Of a stretch of 64,000 nt of DNA, positions 15,633-24,802 are shown piece after piece. The notes below the pieces were generated by a model. It had not been told where the DNA came from, searched no databases, and saw nothing but the letters and a program-made list of their open reading frames with translations. The stretch is taken from the NCBI GenBank assembly GCA_023138835.1, contig JAGLOP010000001.1, forward strand, positions 216,368 through 280,367, given 5' to 3'. Origin of the DNA: Arcobacteraceae bacterium. Its GTDB lineage: Bacteria; Campylobacterota; Campylobacteria; Campylobacterales; Arcobacteraceae. Position numbers and translations under genes: made by a program. Each line of letters opens with the position of its first letter. Position 1 is the stretch's first letter.

Positions 15633-17060
15633 TTATCTTTCGTGAATAGCATATTTACCAGTTGAAAGTAAATCTTTCGCCAAGTAAATAAAACCAACTA
15701 AAGTAACAACACCCATTACAAGTCTCCAACCTAGACCTTGAACAAACCAAAGTGCATCTTGTGATACAAAGAATGCTTCCCAAGTAGCCCCAAGCTGTGC
15801 ACGTTCTACAAGAACCTGTCCATAACCAGAGATTGTAAGTGCAACAGTCATACCAAATACACCAACATTAATAAGAATAATCGCCATTTTTGAATCAAAA
15901 GTAGCTCTTAATCTTGTAATATTGTTTGTACCTTGTACAGCTAAATAGAATACACCTATTAAAATCGTCGCGTAAGCACCAAAAAATGCTAAGTGACCAT
16001 GAGCTGAAGTAAACTGTGTACCGTGAGTATAAATATTTACTTGCGGTAATGTGTGGAAGAATCCCCATACACCAGCACCTAAGAAGTTACCAAACGCATT
16101 TGAAAAGAACCATGCAAGAGCAGGTGTATTAGCAATAACTTGTCTTCCTTCACCTTCACCTTTAGCAATACCTGATTGTTTACCCCAATCGTAAGTAACA
16201 TGGATAAACATAGCAACTAACGGTAACGGCTCAAGCGCACTAAATAATGCTCCAATTTCCCACCAGTACTCAGGAGTACCAATCCAGAAATAGTGATGTC
16301 CCATACCTAAGATTCCAGATCCAAATAGCATTGCTACTTCAATCCATAACCACATCTCAACAACTTGTCTGTTTGCACCAATGATTCTAATTAAACCATA
16401 AGCAGCAAATACACCAACAAGAACTTCCCATGTAGCTTCAACCCATAAATGGATTACCCACCACCACCAAAATTGGTCCATAGAGATAGAGTCAGTGAAA
16501 CCCATACCACATAAATATAAACCAACAAGTGCAATCATATCAGCCATAAGAACAGTAACAATACCAGTTCTTTCACCTTTTATTGCAGTTAAGAATACGT
16601 GTAAAAGAAACCCAACCAAAACAACAGCGATACCAATATCAGCCCATCTTGGAGCTTCGATATATTCTCGACCCTCACCAATAAACCAAATTGTCATCAT
16701 ATCTGCAGGTCCATATTGAACTAAGATATATACTAAAACAACAACAGTAACTGCAGCTGTTAATACCATAAATCCTAACTTAGCTAATTTAATACCAACA
16801 ATCTCAACACCTGTTTCGTCTGGAAGCAGCCAATAAGCAGCTCCAACCATCGCATAAACCATCCAAACAACTAGCGCATTAATATGCACCATTCTTGCAG
16901 TTGAAAAATCAAAGATTTCAAAAAGAAAACTTGGATATAAAAATTGTGTTGCTGCAATAAGACCCATAAGTAATTGAGCTCCAAACAATACCATCGCAAC
17001 TGTAAAATACCAAGTTGCCAGTTGTTGTCCTTCCCATTTTAAAGTACTACCAATTGCCAT
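15633..17060 (-). CDS. norB: Nitric oxide reductase subunit B (cytochrome bc-type)
   Basis: 475 residues with about 12 hydrophobic helices and no quinol-oxidase-like N-terminal extension, so this is the cNor type. Histidine ligand regions are visible: VHINALVVW (heme b), WWWWVIHLWVEATWE (non-heme iron FeB) and SAHGHLAFFGAY (hemes b/b3). The glutamate of VEATWE is typical of NorB. It reduces NO to N2O in the inner membrane. Its start overlaps the norC stop by one base. Confidence 0.96.
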   Translation of the reverse strand: MAIGSTLKWEGQQLATWYFTVAMVLFGAQLLMGLIAATQFLYPSFLFEIFDFSTARMVHINALVVWMVYAMVGAAYWLLPDETGVEIVGIKLAKLGFMVLTAAVTVVVLVYILVQYGPADMMTIWFIGEGREYIEAPRWADIGIAVVLVGFLLHVFLTAIKGERTGIVTVLMADMIALVGLYLCGMGFTDSISMDQFWWWWVIHLWVEATWEVLVGVFAAYGLIRIIGANRQVVEMWLWIEVAMLFGSGILGMGHHYFWIGTPEYWWEIGALFSALEPLPLVAMFIHVTYDWGKQSGIAKGEGEGRQVIANTPALAWFFSNAFGNFLGAGVWGFFHTLPQVNIYTHGTQFTSAHGHLAFFGAYATILIGVFYLAVQGTNNITRLRATFDSKMAIILINVGVFGMTVALTISGYGQVLVERAQLGATWEAFFVSQDALWFVQGLGWRLVMGVVTLVGFIYLAKDLLSTGKYAIHER

Positions 17061-17749
17061 TATCTACCTCCTGCTGTCTTTTCACGAAGTGTGAATTGAC
17101 CATTTTCATCGCCCATTTTACCAAAGTTTCTTGGGAAACCATTAGTATCAATTGAAGACATATGTTTTAAGAATGCTACTAAACCTTTAGCTTCTTCAGC
17201 TGTGATTTGTAAATCTGGCATCATTCTTTCATGTGTAGGGTATTGAGAAGGATGCATTAAAAATTCAGCCATTGCTTCCTCTTTTGTATCTTTTCCAGTC
17301 ATTCCCAGATATGGTCCATTTGGTCCCCATGCAGGATCCAACCATGCTTTTGTCAAATCTGGAGCATAGTATGCACCATTTCCAAGTAGTGTATGACAAT
17401 TCATACAGTTCTTTGCTTGACTTCCTAATTTTCCTAAGTGTAGTAATGCTCCAGCTTCTTCCTCACTGTAATCATCTCTACCAAAAAATTTCTCTTTACC
17501 ACCAATTACTGGCACCTCATGACCTCTTTTTTCACTCATCTCATAAGTGATTTTATAGTTAATAACTGTAGGTCCTGGAACCCTTTTAGCTACACCATTT
17601 TTAAGATCATCATCATTACCCATAGCAATTTGACCCAATGTGTCAAATGTAAGCCAAATTAGTAATACTGATGCAAAACCTGTAACCCAACCAGCTGATC
17701 TAGCCCAGAATCGGTTGTCTGTCCATACTGAAACAGTTCTTTTTGACAT
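17060..17749 (-). CDS. norC: Nitric oxide reductase subunit C
   Basis: 229 residues. One N-terminal membrane helix (about 20-42) is followed by a periplasmic heme c domain with CMNCH (115-119) and a methionine ligand region (RMMPDLQITAEE). It is longer than the ~150-residue NorC of Pseudomonas because of an extra segment between helix and heme (about 45-105). A strong AAAGGAGG ribosome site precedes the ATG. It passes electrons from soluble cytochromes to NorB. Confidence 0.94.
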   Translation of the reverse strand: MSKRTVSVWTDNRFWARSAGWVTGFASVLLIWLTFDTLGQIAMGNDDDLKNGVAKRVPGPTVINYKITYEMSEKRGHEVPVIGGKEKFFGRDDYSEEEAGALLHLGKLGSQAKNCMNCHTLLGNGAYYAPDLTKAWLDPAWGPNGPYLGMTGKDTKEEAMAEFLMHPSQYPTHERMMPDLQITAEEAKGLVAFLKHMSSIDTNGFPRNFGKMGDENGQFTLREKTAGGR

Positions 17750-17765
17750 ATTTCCTCCTTTAATT

Positions 17766-18101
17766 TTATTGTTCGTATCTTTCTTCTGATCGTTGATTTA
17801 AATGATACCAAAGGTGTGGAAGTAATAAATACCCAAACATCGCCAACATTAAAACCTTCACAGTAAACGGGTCATTGCCTAAGGCACCAACCACATAATA
17901 CATACAATATGTTTGTAGGCACCAAAAAATATATGCAAACGGCATATAGATATTTTTTAGAAAACCCATTTTTACAAGCGTATAAATAGCCACATAAAAA
18001 AGTCCAAATAATAAAACAGCGGAAGACGATACAAATATCGGTAAGAATTGGTCTAGTGGAATCTCCGGGAGATTCAAAAACGGCGCATCTAAAATAATCA
18101 T
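17766..18101 (-). CDS. Membrane protein, first gene of the nor-nir operon
   Basis: 111 residues with about three hydrophobic helices (near 22-46, 52-70 and 80-98), a Cys in FWCLQTYCMYYVVG, and a basic/acidic tail. AAAGGA precedes the ATG. It lies 16 bp before norC and is first in the operon, with a near-consensus Crp/Fnr box 72 bp upstream. It is not recognisably NorE, NorD or NorQ. A role in NO reductase assembly or electron input is inferred from position only. Confidence 0.7.
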   Translation of the reverse strand: MIILDAPFLNLPEIPLDQFLPIFVSSSAVLLFGLFYVAIYTLVKMGFLKNIYMPFAYIFWCLQTYCMYYVVGALGNDPFTVKVLMLAMFGYLLLPHLWYHLNQRSEERYEQ

Positions 18102-18166
18102 AATTTAATCCTTTGTGTTAGTATACGGAACTAGTAAAAGTTTATCTCTTTTTTGACTAAAAAAAA

Positions 18167-18180
18167 TTGAGTTATGTCAA
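18167..18180 (-). promoter_or_regulatory. Near-consensus Crp/Fnr-type box before the nor-nir operon
   Basis: TTGAGTTATGTCAA keeps the symmetric TTGA----TCAA core, with G in place of T/A at both inner positions. Leftward, a weak GATAAA -10-like element lies 27.5 bp away, the same spacing seen at 6196 and 11566. It would control 18101 to 13711. Confidence 0.6.
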
Positions 18181-18311
18181 TTTTTTGAATTATTTTTAAT
18201 AATTTCTATTTTTAAGTTTAATTTAATATTTATGAGAAAAAGAAAAGTTTTAGAAACACTTATTACTCTTAATTAAGTGTTGTTTTATGTAAATTATTGA
18301 TTATTAAAAAA

Positions 18312-18349
18312 GTTGAAAAATTAGAGTGTTTTTCACTCAATTTTTCAAC
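18312..18349 (-). terminator. Terminator of tpx
   Basis: GTTGAAAAATT pairs with AATTTTTCAAC, and GAGTG with CACTC, around TTTTT, with one bulged A. On the leftward RNA the stem is followed by TTTTTT. It begins 11 bp after the tpx stop. Confidence 0.88.
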
Positions 18350-18359
18350 GACTTATTAT

Positions 18360-18869
18360 CTATCTCGCGTCTTTAATAGCTTCTAGAACCTCATCATAAT
18401 TTGGCTCATCTGTAACTTCTGGAACAATTTGTTTATAAACAATTTCACCGCTTCTATCCACAACATAAATTGTTCTTGCTAATAAACCTTTTAGTTTGTT
18501 ATCAGCCATAAGTACACCATAAGCTTTTCCAAAGTCTTTTTCAACAAAATCACTTACTACAGTTAAATTATCAATACCCTCTGTTGAACAAAATTTAGAT
18601 GATGCAAAAGGTAAATCCATAGATATAACTGTTGTAGTACAAATATCCAAAGCACCAACTTCAAGATTAAATCTTCGTGTTTCTGCCGCACAAGTTGCAG
18701 TGTCCAGCGACGGTACAGATATAAGTAATTGTACTTGATCTTTAGCACCCCCAACCTCAACATCATTTAGGTCCGTTCCAACTGCAGTTACAACAGGTGC
18801 CATATCACCCACACTTAAATCATTTCCACTTAATTGAACTTCTGTTCCTTTAAAATTTGTTGTTGCCAT
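18360..18869 (-). CDS. tpx: Thiol peroxidase (Tpx, atypical 2-Cys peroxiredoxin)
   Basis: 169 residues, normal length. The active-site motif PSLDTATC places the peroxidatic cysteine at 60; the resolving cysteine is C94 (SSKFC), matching the C61/C95 pair of E. coli Tpx. It reduces H2O2 and alkyl hydroperoxides using thioredoxin. A good ribosome site (AAAAAGGAAAAGAA) precedes the ATG and a strong terminator follows. Confidence 0.95.
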   Translation of the reverse strand: MATTNFKGTEVQLSGNDLSVGDMAPVVTAVGTDLNDVEVGGAKDQVQLLISVPSLDTATCAAETRRFNLEVGALDICTTTVISMDLPFASSKFCSTEGIDNLTVVSDFVEKDFGKAYGVLMADNKLKGLLARTIYVVDRSGEIVYKQIVPEVTDEPNYDEVLEAIKDAR

Positions 18870-18894
18870 TTCTTTTCCTTTTTAGTGTTTTTTA

Positions 18895-18990
18895 TTATTC
18901 TTTTTTGCTTGGTGCCAATATATAAACCATAATGCCAATTAATAATGCAACGGCTGAAACACCAAATACTGCATTATTAATACTTTCCAT
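18895..18990 (-). CDS. 31-residue single-helix membrane peptide
   Basis: The frame runs from ATG at 18990 to TAA at 18895. The product starts MESINNAVFGVSAVALLI and ends APSKKE: one transmembrane helix with a basic cytoplasmic tail, typical of genuine small membrane proteins. It begins 5 bp after the transketolase stop and ends 25 bp before tpx. The ribosome site is weak, so expression is uncertain. No family recognised. Confidence 0.5.
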   Translation of the reverse strand: MESINNAVFGVSAVALLIGIMVYILAPSKKE

Positions 18991-18995
18991 AATCT

Positions 18996-20936
18996 TTAAT
19001 CGATTAAATCTTTAATCTTAGATTTAAGTTTACCGATTGTAAATCCAAATTTTTCAAAAAGCTCATTAGCCGGTCCACTTTCTCCAAACCCTTCCATACC
19101 TATTACATGATCTGCAAACTTGTAATATTCCATTGCTGTCGCCGCTTCTACTGCAACTACCGTTGTAGATGGGTCAATAATAGTATCAATATACTCTTTA
19201 TCTTGCTCACAAAGTAAATCAAAACAAGGAACCGAAACTACATTACATTTTATTCCAAAATCATCTTCTAAATGACAGGCAGTTTGTAAACAAAGCATAA
19301 CTTCACTTCCTGATGCCATAAGTGTAACGGTAGCATCTTCTCTTTTTGTTAAAAGATATCCACCATTGGCTACTTCACCAAATTCAACTTCCGGTTTTAA
19401 AGTTTTTAGTTTTTGTCTTGAACATACAAACGCAGTCGGACTATTCATAGTCAATGCTTTTTCCCAACATTTTACATTTTCAGTAGCATCTGCTGGTCTA
19501 AATGTATAAAAATTAGGTAACGCTCTAAATTGGCTTAACTGCTCAACAGGTTGATGAGTTGCACCATCTTCCCCAACTCCAATACTGTCATGAGTCCATA
19601 CAAAATGGGCAGGAATATTTGAAAGTGCTGCAACTCTTGCCGCTGGTTTTAAATAATCGCTAAAGATAAAGAATGTTGCACTAAATACTCTAAATAATCC
19701 ATAAATACTCATAGCATTTACAATTGCAGCCATTGAGTGTTCTTTGATACCAAAATGGATATTTCTACCTCTTGGAAAATCTCCAAGACCGGTAAGTTCA
19801 GTTTTATTTGACGGTGCTAAATCTGCACTTCCACCTATAAAACTAGGTACAGCTTTTGCAATTGCATTTAAAATCTTATGATTTGAATCTCTTGTAGCAA
19901 TATCACTAACTTCACTAAAATCAGGATATTGTACTTTTGAATAATCAGGATTTAATAAAGCATTTAAAGTTTCATTTTGTTCGCTTAACGGTAAATCTTT
20001 TTTAACTAATTTATTCCAAGCTTTACTTAACAGCTCTCCAGATTCAGTTTTATCAAAAACTTTTTTAACCTCATCAGAAACTACAAATGATTGATCACGA
20101 TCAAATCCTGCTTTTTCTTTTGAAGCAGCTAATTCATCATCTCCTAAAGGAGCACCATGAGTATGATGACTGCCTTCTAATGTAGCAGCACCTTTTCCAA
20201 TCGCAGTTCTTGCTATGATTAAAGTTGATTTATCAGTATTTCTACTATTTGTTAAAGCTTCATCAATAGCATCAAAATCATGACCGTCAATTGTAATTAC
20301 ATCAAAGTTTATAGCTTCAAATCTCTTTGCTACATCTTCACTCCAAGCAATACTAATATCACCTTCTATTGTAATATCATTTGAATCATATATAATAGTT
20401 AAATTTGAAAGTTTTTGATGTCCGGCAGTTGCACAAGCTTCATAAGAAATTCCCTCTTGCATATCTCCATCACCACAAAAACAATAAACATGATGATCAA
20501 TAATCTCAGCGGTTTCAGAGTTCAAACAATACTTGGCATACTGACTTGCCATTGAGAAACCAACAGCATTGGCAACACCTTGCCCAAGCGGTCCAGTTGT
20601 AATCTCTACACCATCTGTGTGTTTGTATTCTGGATGTCCGGGTGTTCTACTTCCTGTTTGTCTAAATTGTTTTAAATCTTCAATAGTTACATCAAATCCC
20701 CAAAGGTGAAGAAGTGAATAAACCATCGAAGATGCATGACCGCCGCTAAAAACCAATCTGTCTCTATTTAACCAGTTTTGATTTTTTGGGTCAAGTTTTA
20801 AGTGTTTGCTCAAAACTGTAGCAATATCCGCCATACCCATTGGAGCACCTGGATGCCCGCTATTTGCTTGTTGTACCATATCAGCTGCTAAAAATCTAAT
20901 TGTATCAGCTTGTTTTTGTAATAATTGTTCTGACAA
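18996..20936 (-). CDS. tkt: Transketolase
   Basis: 646 residues, close to the usual ~650-665. The N-terminal thiamine diphosphate domain has HPGAPMGMADIA, the TPP/Mg motif GDGDMQEGISYEA and the His region SHHTHGAPLG. The pyrimidine-binding domain has GIKEHSMAAIVNAMS, and TWTHDSIGVGEDGATHQP-like sequence follows. It transfers two-carbon units in the pentose phosphate pathway. Start is TTG at 20936 with AGGA upstream. Confidence 0.97.
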   Translation of the reverse strand: MSEQLLQKQADTIRFLAADMVQQANSGHPGAPMGMADIATVLSKHLKLDPKNQNWLNRDRLVFSGGHASSMVYSLLHLWGFDVTIEDLKQFRQTGSRTPGHPEYKHTDGVEITTGPLGQGVANAVGFSMASQYAKYCLNSETAEIIDHHVYCFCGDGDMQEGISYEACATAGHQKLSNLTIIYDSNDITIEGDISIAWSEDVAKRFEAINFDVITIDGHDFDAIDEALTNSRNTDKSTLIIARTAIGKGAATLEGSHHTHGAPLGDDELAASKEKAGFDRDQSFVVSDEVKKVFDKTESGELLSKAWNKLVKKDLPLSEQNETLNALLNPDYSKVQYPDFSEVSDIATRDSNHKILNAIAKAVPSFIGGSADLAPSNKTELTGLGDFPRGRNIHFGIKEHSMAAIVNAMSIYGLFRVFSATFFIFSDYLKPAARVAALSNIPAHFVWTHDSIGVGEDGATHQPVEQLSQFRALPNFYTFRPADATENVKCWEKALTMNSPTAFVCSRQKLKTLKPEVEFGEVANGGYLLTKREDATVTLMASGSEVMLCLQTACHLEDDFGIKCNVVSVPCFDLLCEQDKEYIDTIIDPSTTVVAVEAATAMEYYKFADHVIGMEGFGESGPANELFEKFGFTIGKLKSKIKDLID

Positions 20937-21009
20937 TTTTATATCCTACTATTTAAATATTTAGGTGATTATAACTAATTTTTAGTAAAAATTTAATTTT
21001 ATACTAAAT

Positions 21010-22176
21010 TTAAATTCCCTCTACTCTTAATACTTGAGTTTTACCCACCATTAGCTCAATTGTCATAAAAAGTCTTTTGAAAACATTTTCTTGTCTATAT
21101 TCAAGATTATGTTTTTTACAAATCTCTTTTATGATAGGTTGACTTTTTTGATAAAAGAAATGTGTTCTATCTGGAAAAATATGATGTTCTACCTGATAAT
21201 TTAAAAAACCATGACAAAAATCAATAAAATCATTTCCGGTAGTATAATTTACACTTCCCATAATTTGTCTTAAATAGTACTCACCTTGAGTTTTATGTGG
21301 AGTACTGAATTGATAAATATCAGCAGCTGAATGATTTGGAGTAATTACAGCAAATGAATGAAAATTTGCATATAACTCAGCCATAACTATAATTGTAAAT
21401 GCTGTCCAAACAGCTTCCATACCTAATGGATAAAATAGAAATGGCAACACTACAAAATTAACAATTCCATAAGGTAAAAGATAATCTTTCCATAATAAAA
21501 GTCCATTTGGTTTAAATGGACTTATCTCATATTCCAAAGTTTGGGGTTCTTTATTTTTTCTTCTATCTTTATTTCCTAATATTCTTAATGTATTTGGGGC
21601 ATAATATACAAGTTTCCAAACTGTTGCAAAAAGATAAACAAAAGCATATTTAAAAAACATCGGCATTTTTTTCTCATGAAGCCATAACATATTCTTCTCA
21701 ACATTATCCGGATCATCCGGCTCACCTAAATGATAATGGTGCATAATATTATGTTCAAACATCCAAGCATCAGGTTTAATCCAATCTAACCAATCAATAT
21801 ATCTTCTCCAACCTGAGGCATAACCTTTTTTTGTATATCGATAAGGAATACCCGGCACTTTATCATAAGCACCATGCAAAATAGGATGAGTTACATCAGC
21901 CCATCTTGCCACATTTCCAACACCTATTAAAATTGCAGATATTACAGATAAAACCCAAAACCATAAACCACTAAAACCTGATGAAACTTCAAATCCGACA
22001 ATTACAAAAATAAGAAAAAATCCACTCAAAGTAGCACTTCTGCCCCACATCTCTAATTTTAATAAATGATCAAAATCTTCCTGTGTTGGATCACCTATCG
22101 TTTCTTTAATCTCATCGATATCTTTTTGAAGTAAATCTTGGTCTATTTCTTCATACCTCGTATATTCTTGTGCCAT
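21010..22176 (-). CDS. Membrane fatty acid desaturase
   Basis: 388 residues with hydrophobic helices around 50-90, 175-195 and 235-275. Histidine boxes for a di-iron centre are HNIMHHYH (H-x3-HH type), a middle HSFAVITPNH region, and QVEHHIFPDRTH (Q-x2-HH, typical of the front-end/acyl-lipid desaturase family). It should introduce a double bond into membrane acyl chains using O2. AAGGT precedes the ATG. It is divergent from topA. Positional specificity cannot be told from sequence. Confidence 0.9.
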   Translation of the reverse strand: MAQEYTRYEEIDQDLLQKDIDEIKETIGDPTQEDFDHLLKLEMWGRSATLSGFFLIFVIVGFEVSSGFSGLWFWVLSVISAILIGVGNVARWADVTHPILHGAYDKVPGIPYRYTKKGYASGWRRYIDWLDWIKPDAWMFEHNIMHHYHLGEPDDPDNVEKNMLWLHEKKMPMFFKYAFVYLFATVWKLVYYAPNTLRILGNKDRRKNKEPQTLEYEISPFKPNGLLLWKDYLLPYGIVNFVVLPFLFYPLGMEAVWTAFTIIVMAELYANFHSFAVITPNHSAADIYQFSTPHKTQGEYYLRQIMGSVNYTTGNDFIDFCHGFLNYQVEHHIFPDRTHFFYQKSQPIIKEICKKHNLEYRQENVFKRLFMTIELMVGKTQVLRVEGI

Positions 22177-22363
22177 AAGTATACCTTAAAATTTAATTTT
22201 AGAAAGTTTATCTAAATTATCTTTTATAATACGAATTACTTATTTTTATTCTTAATATAAAGTTTTAAAAAACATAAAAATTAGTTCACTTAAAGAAAAT
22301 TAAATTTTTTTATGATACTATTTCGTTCAAAAAACAACCTAATCTATATAATAAGGATTAAAT

Positions 22364-24760
22364 GTGAAAAATTTAGTTATCGTCGAATCACCCGCAAAAG
22401 CAAGAACAATATCAAAATTTTTAGGTTCTGACTATACTGTTATGGCTTCTATGGGGCATGTAAGAGATTTACCAAAATCTTCACTGGGATTTGATCCTGA
22501 AGATAATTTTAAACCTAAATATCAAGTTTCAAGAGATAAAACAAAAGTAATAGCAGATTTAAAAAAACAAATTAAAAAAGATACTGTTATCTACCTGGCA
22601 GCCGATGAGGATAGAGAGGGAGAAGCTATTGCATGGCATTTGATCCCGGCACTAAAAATTGAAAAAAATCCAATTAAAAGAATAGTTTTTCATGAGATTA
22701 CTAAAGGTGCTATTTTAGAAGCATTGGAAAATCCAAGAGAAGTTGACCAACACTTAGTTGATGCTCAACAAGCAAGAAGAATTTTAGATCGTGCCGTTGG
22801 ATATAAATTATCTCCCTTACTTTGGAAAAAAGTCAGATATGGACTTAGTGCTGGTCGTGTTCAATCAGTTGCTGTAAGAATTATCGTAGAAAAAGAAAGA
22901 GAGATAAAAGCTTTTAATCCAGAAGAATTTTGGAAAATTAAATTGGATTTTGAAAATCCAAACTTTAGAGCAGAATTAGCAAAAATAAATGGAAAAATTA
23001 CAAAAGTTAAAAATGAAAAAGAAGCTGCAGTTATTCGTAATTCTTGTGAAGCCGGAGAATATTTATTAGAAAATATTGAAGAAAAAGAAAGCAAAAGAAA
23101 TCCAGCTGCTCCATTTACAACTTCAACTTTACAACAAGAAGCAAGTAGAAAAGCCGGTTTTGGTGTAAAACAAACTATGATAGTAGCTCAGCAGCTTTAT
23201 GAAGGTGGAATAAATATTCCTGACCATATTGGTGGTTTAATCACTTATATGAGAACAGATAGTGTAAATTTATCAAAAACAGCGACTGATATGGCTAAAG
23301 AAGTTATCATTAAAGAGTATGGAAAAGAATATTCATTAAGTAAGGCTCGTGCTTACAAATCCAAAGCAAAAGGCGCTCAAGAAGCCCATGAGGCGATTCG
23401 TCCGGTTAATTTACATCTAAAACCAAGTGATGTTCACGCCTTCCTTGACCACTCACAATATAGACTTTATAGTTTAATTTGGAAAAGAACTATCGCTACT
23501 CAAATGGCACAGGCAGTTGTAGCAAATACAACTTATAAAATTACTGCGGGTAAAGAGGAGGAATATGAATTTCAGGCAAAAGGTACTAAAATAGTATTTG
23601 CCGGATTTATGAAAGCTTATACAGAAGGGAGTGATGACCCCGAAGCTGCATTAGACAACACTGAAAAGTTTTTGCCAAATGTTAAAAAAGACACTGTTTT
23701 AGAATTAGAAAATCTAGAAACAGAACAAAATTTTACAAAACCACCTGCAAGATATACAGAAGCTTCTTTAGTTAAAAAAATGGAATCGGAAGGGATTGGA
23801 CGACCATCAACTTATGCTCCAACAATTTCAACTATTCAAGCTAGAGATTATGTGATTAAAACTGAAGATAAAAAATTAGCTCCTGCACCTATTGGTGAAG
23901 TTGTAAATGACTTTTTAGTTGAGCATTTTCCTGATATTGTAAACTTAGGATTTACTGCACATATCGAAGAAGAGTTTGATGATATAGCAGATGGGAAGAT
24001 TGCGTGGCAAACTGTTATGCAAGAATTCTATGGAGATTTTGTAAAAAGAGTTGACGAAAAGCAAGAAAATGCACCACGGGCAAAATTTGCAGAAGCTAGA
24101 GAACTAGGCGTTGACCCAAAAACAGATAAAAAAATATTTGCAAGTACTGGTAGATACGGAGCATTTGTACAACTTGGACATAAAGATGATGTTGATGAAA
24201 ATGGTAAAGAGATAAAACCTAAATTTGCATCTTTGGCAAAAGATCAAAGTGTGGATAGAATTACTTTAGAAGAAGCTCTTATATTACTTCAACTTCCAAA
24301 AGTTTTAGGTTGCGATGAAAATGGTGATGATGTCAAAGTAAATATTGGAAGATTTGGTCCTTATATTCAAATCAAATCTGAATATTTCAGTTTAAAAATT
24401 GACAATCCATATACTGTTGATTTACAAAGAGCATTAGAGGTGGTAAAAGAGATAAGAGAAGAAAAAGAGAAAGCACTTCTTAAAGATTTCCCTGAAGCTA
24501 AAATTCAACTTTTAATAGGAAGATACGGACCTTATATTAAAGAGGGTAAAAAGAATTTTAAATTACCCAAAGGACTTGATGAGCAAGATATTAAAGCTTT
24601 AAGCCTTGAAGAGGTAAAAGATATAATTAAAAATCAACCAACTTCAAAAGGGAGAAGAGGTGCTGTAAAGAAAACACCGGCAAAAAAAGCTGCAACTATA
24701 AAATCCCGCAAAAATGAGGACAAAAAAACAACTGCGAAAAAAAGTACAGCTAAAAAATAG
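22364..24760 (+). CDS. topA: DNA topoisomerase I
   Basis: 798 residues; start is GTG at 22364 (the ATG two bases earlier is out of frame). TOPRIM domain (VESPAKARTISKFL; later DEDREGEAIAWHL) and catalytic tyrosine in GLITYMRTDS. The C-terminus has three GRxGxxxxxG repeats (TGRYGAFVQLG, IGRFGPYIQI, IGRYGPYIKEG; toprim C-terminal repeats) and a Lys/Ala-rich tail from about residue 760. Only two cysteines are present, so the tetra-cysteine zinc ribbons of E. coli TopA are absent. It relaxes negative supercoils. Confidence 0.97.
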   Translation: MKNLVIVESPAKARTISKFLGSDYTVMASMGHVRDLPKSSLGFDPEDNFKPKYQVSRDKTKVIADLKKQIKKDTVIYLAADEDREGEAIAWHLIPALKIEKNPIKRIVFHEITKGAILEALENPREVDQHLVDAQQARRILDRAVGYKLSPLLWKKVRYGLSAGRVQSVAVRIIVEKEREIKAFNPEEFWKIKLDFENPNFRAELAKINGKITKVKNEKEAAVIRNSCEAGEYLLENIEEKESKRNPAAPFTTSTLQQEASRKAGFGVKQTMIVAQQLYEGGINIPDHIGGLITYMRTDSVNLSKTATDMAKEVIIKEYGKEYSLSKARAYKSKAKGAQEAHEAIRPVNLHLKPSDVHAFLDHSQYRLYSLIWKRTIATQMAQAVVANTTYKITAGKEEEYEFQAKGTKIVFAGFMKAYTEGSDDPEAALDNTEKFLPNVKKDTVLELENLETEQNFTKPPARYTEASLVKKMESEGIGRPSTYAPTISTIQARDYVIKTEDKKLAPAPIGEVVNDFLVEHFPDIVNLGFTAHIEEEFDDIADGKIAWQTVMQEFYGDFVKRVDEKQENAPRAKFAEARELGVDPKTDKKIFASTGRYGAFVQLGHKDDVDENGKEIKPKFASLAKDQSVDRITLEEALILLQLPKVLGCDENGDDVKVNIGRFGPYIQIKSEYFSLKIDNPYTVDLQRALEVVKEIREEKEKALLKDFPEAKIQLLIGRYGPYIKEGKKNFKLPKGLDEQDIKALSLEEVKDIIKNQPTSKGRRGAVKKTPAKKAATIKSRKNEDKKTTAKKSTAKK

Positions 24761-24766
24761 CTGTAC
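24744..24766 (+). terminator. Hairpin at the topA stop
   Basis: GTACAGCT / AGCTGTAC around AAAAAAT, spanning the stop codon; no T-run follows. A second weak CCCAA/TTGGG pair follows. Possible terminator. Confidence 0.35.
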
Positions 24767-24802
24767 TCCCAAATAAAACTTGGGGAAGATGACTTAATAA
24801 GC

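Noticed and set aside
16495..16719. Open frame opposite norB, and similar long frames opposite topA, the RND gene and others
   Set aside because: They are reverse-strand shadows of well-supported genes, without ribosome sites or family motifs.
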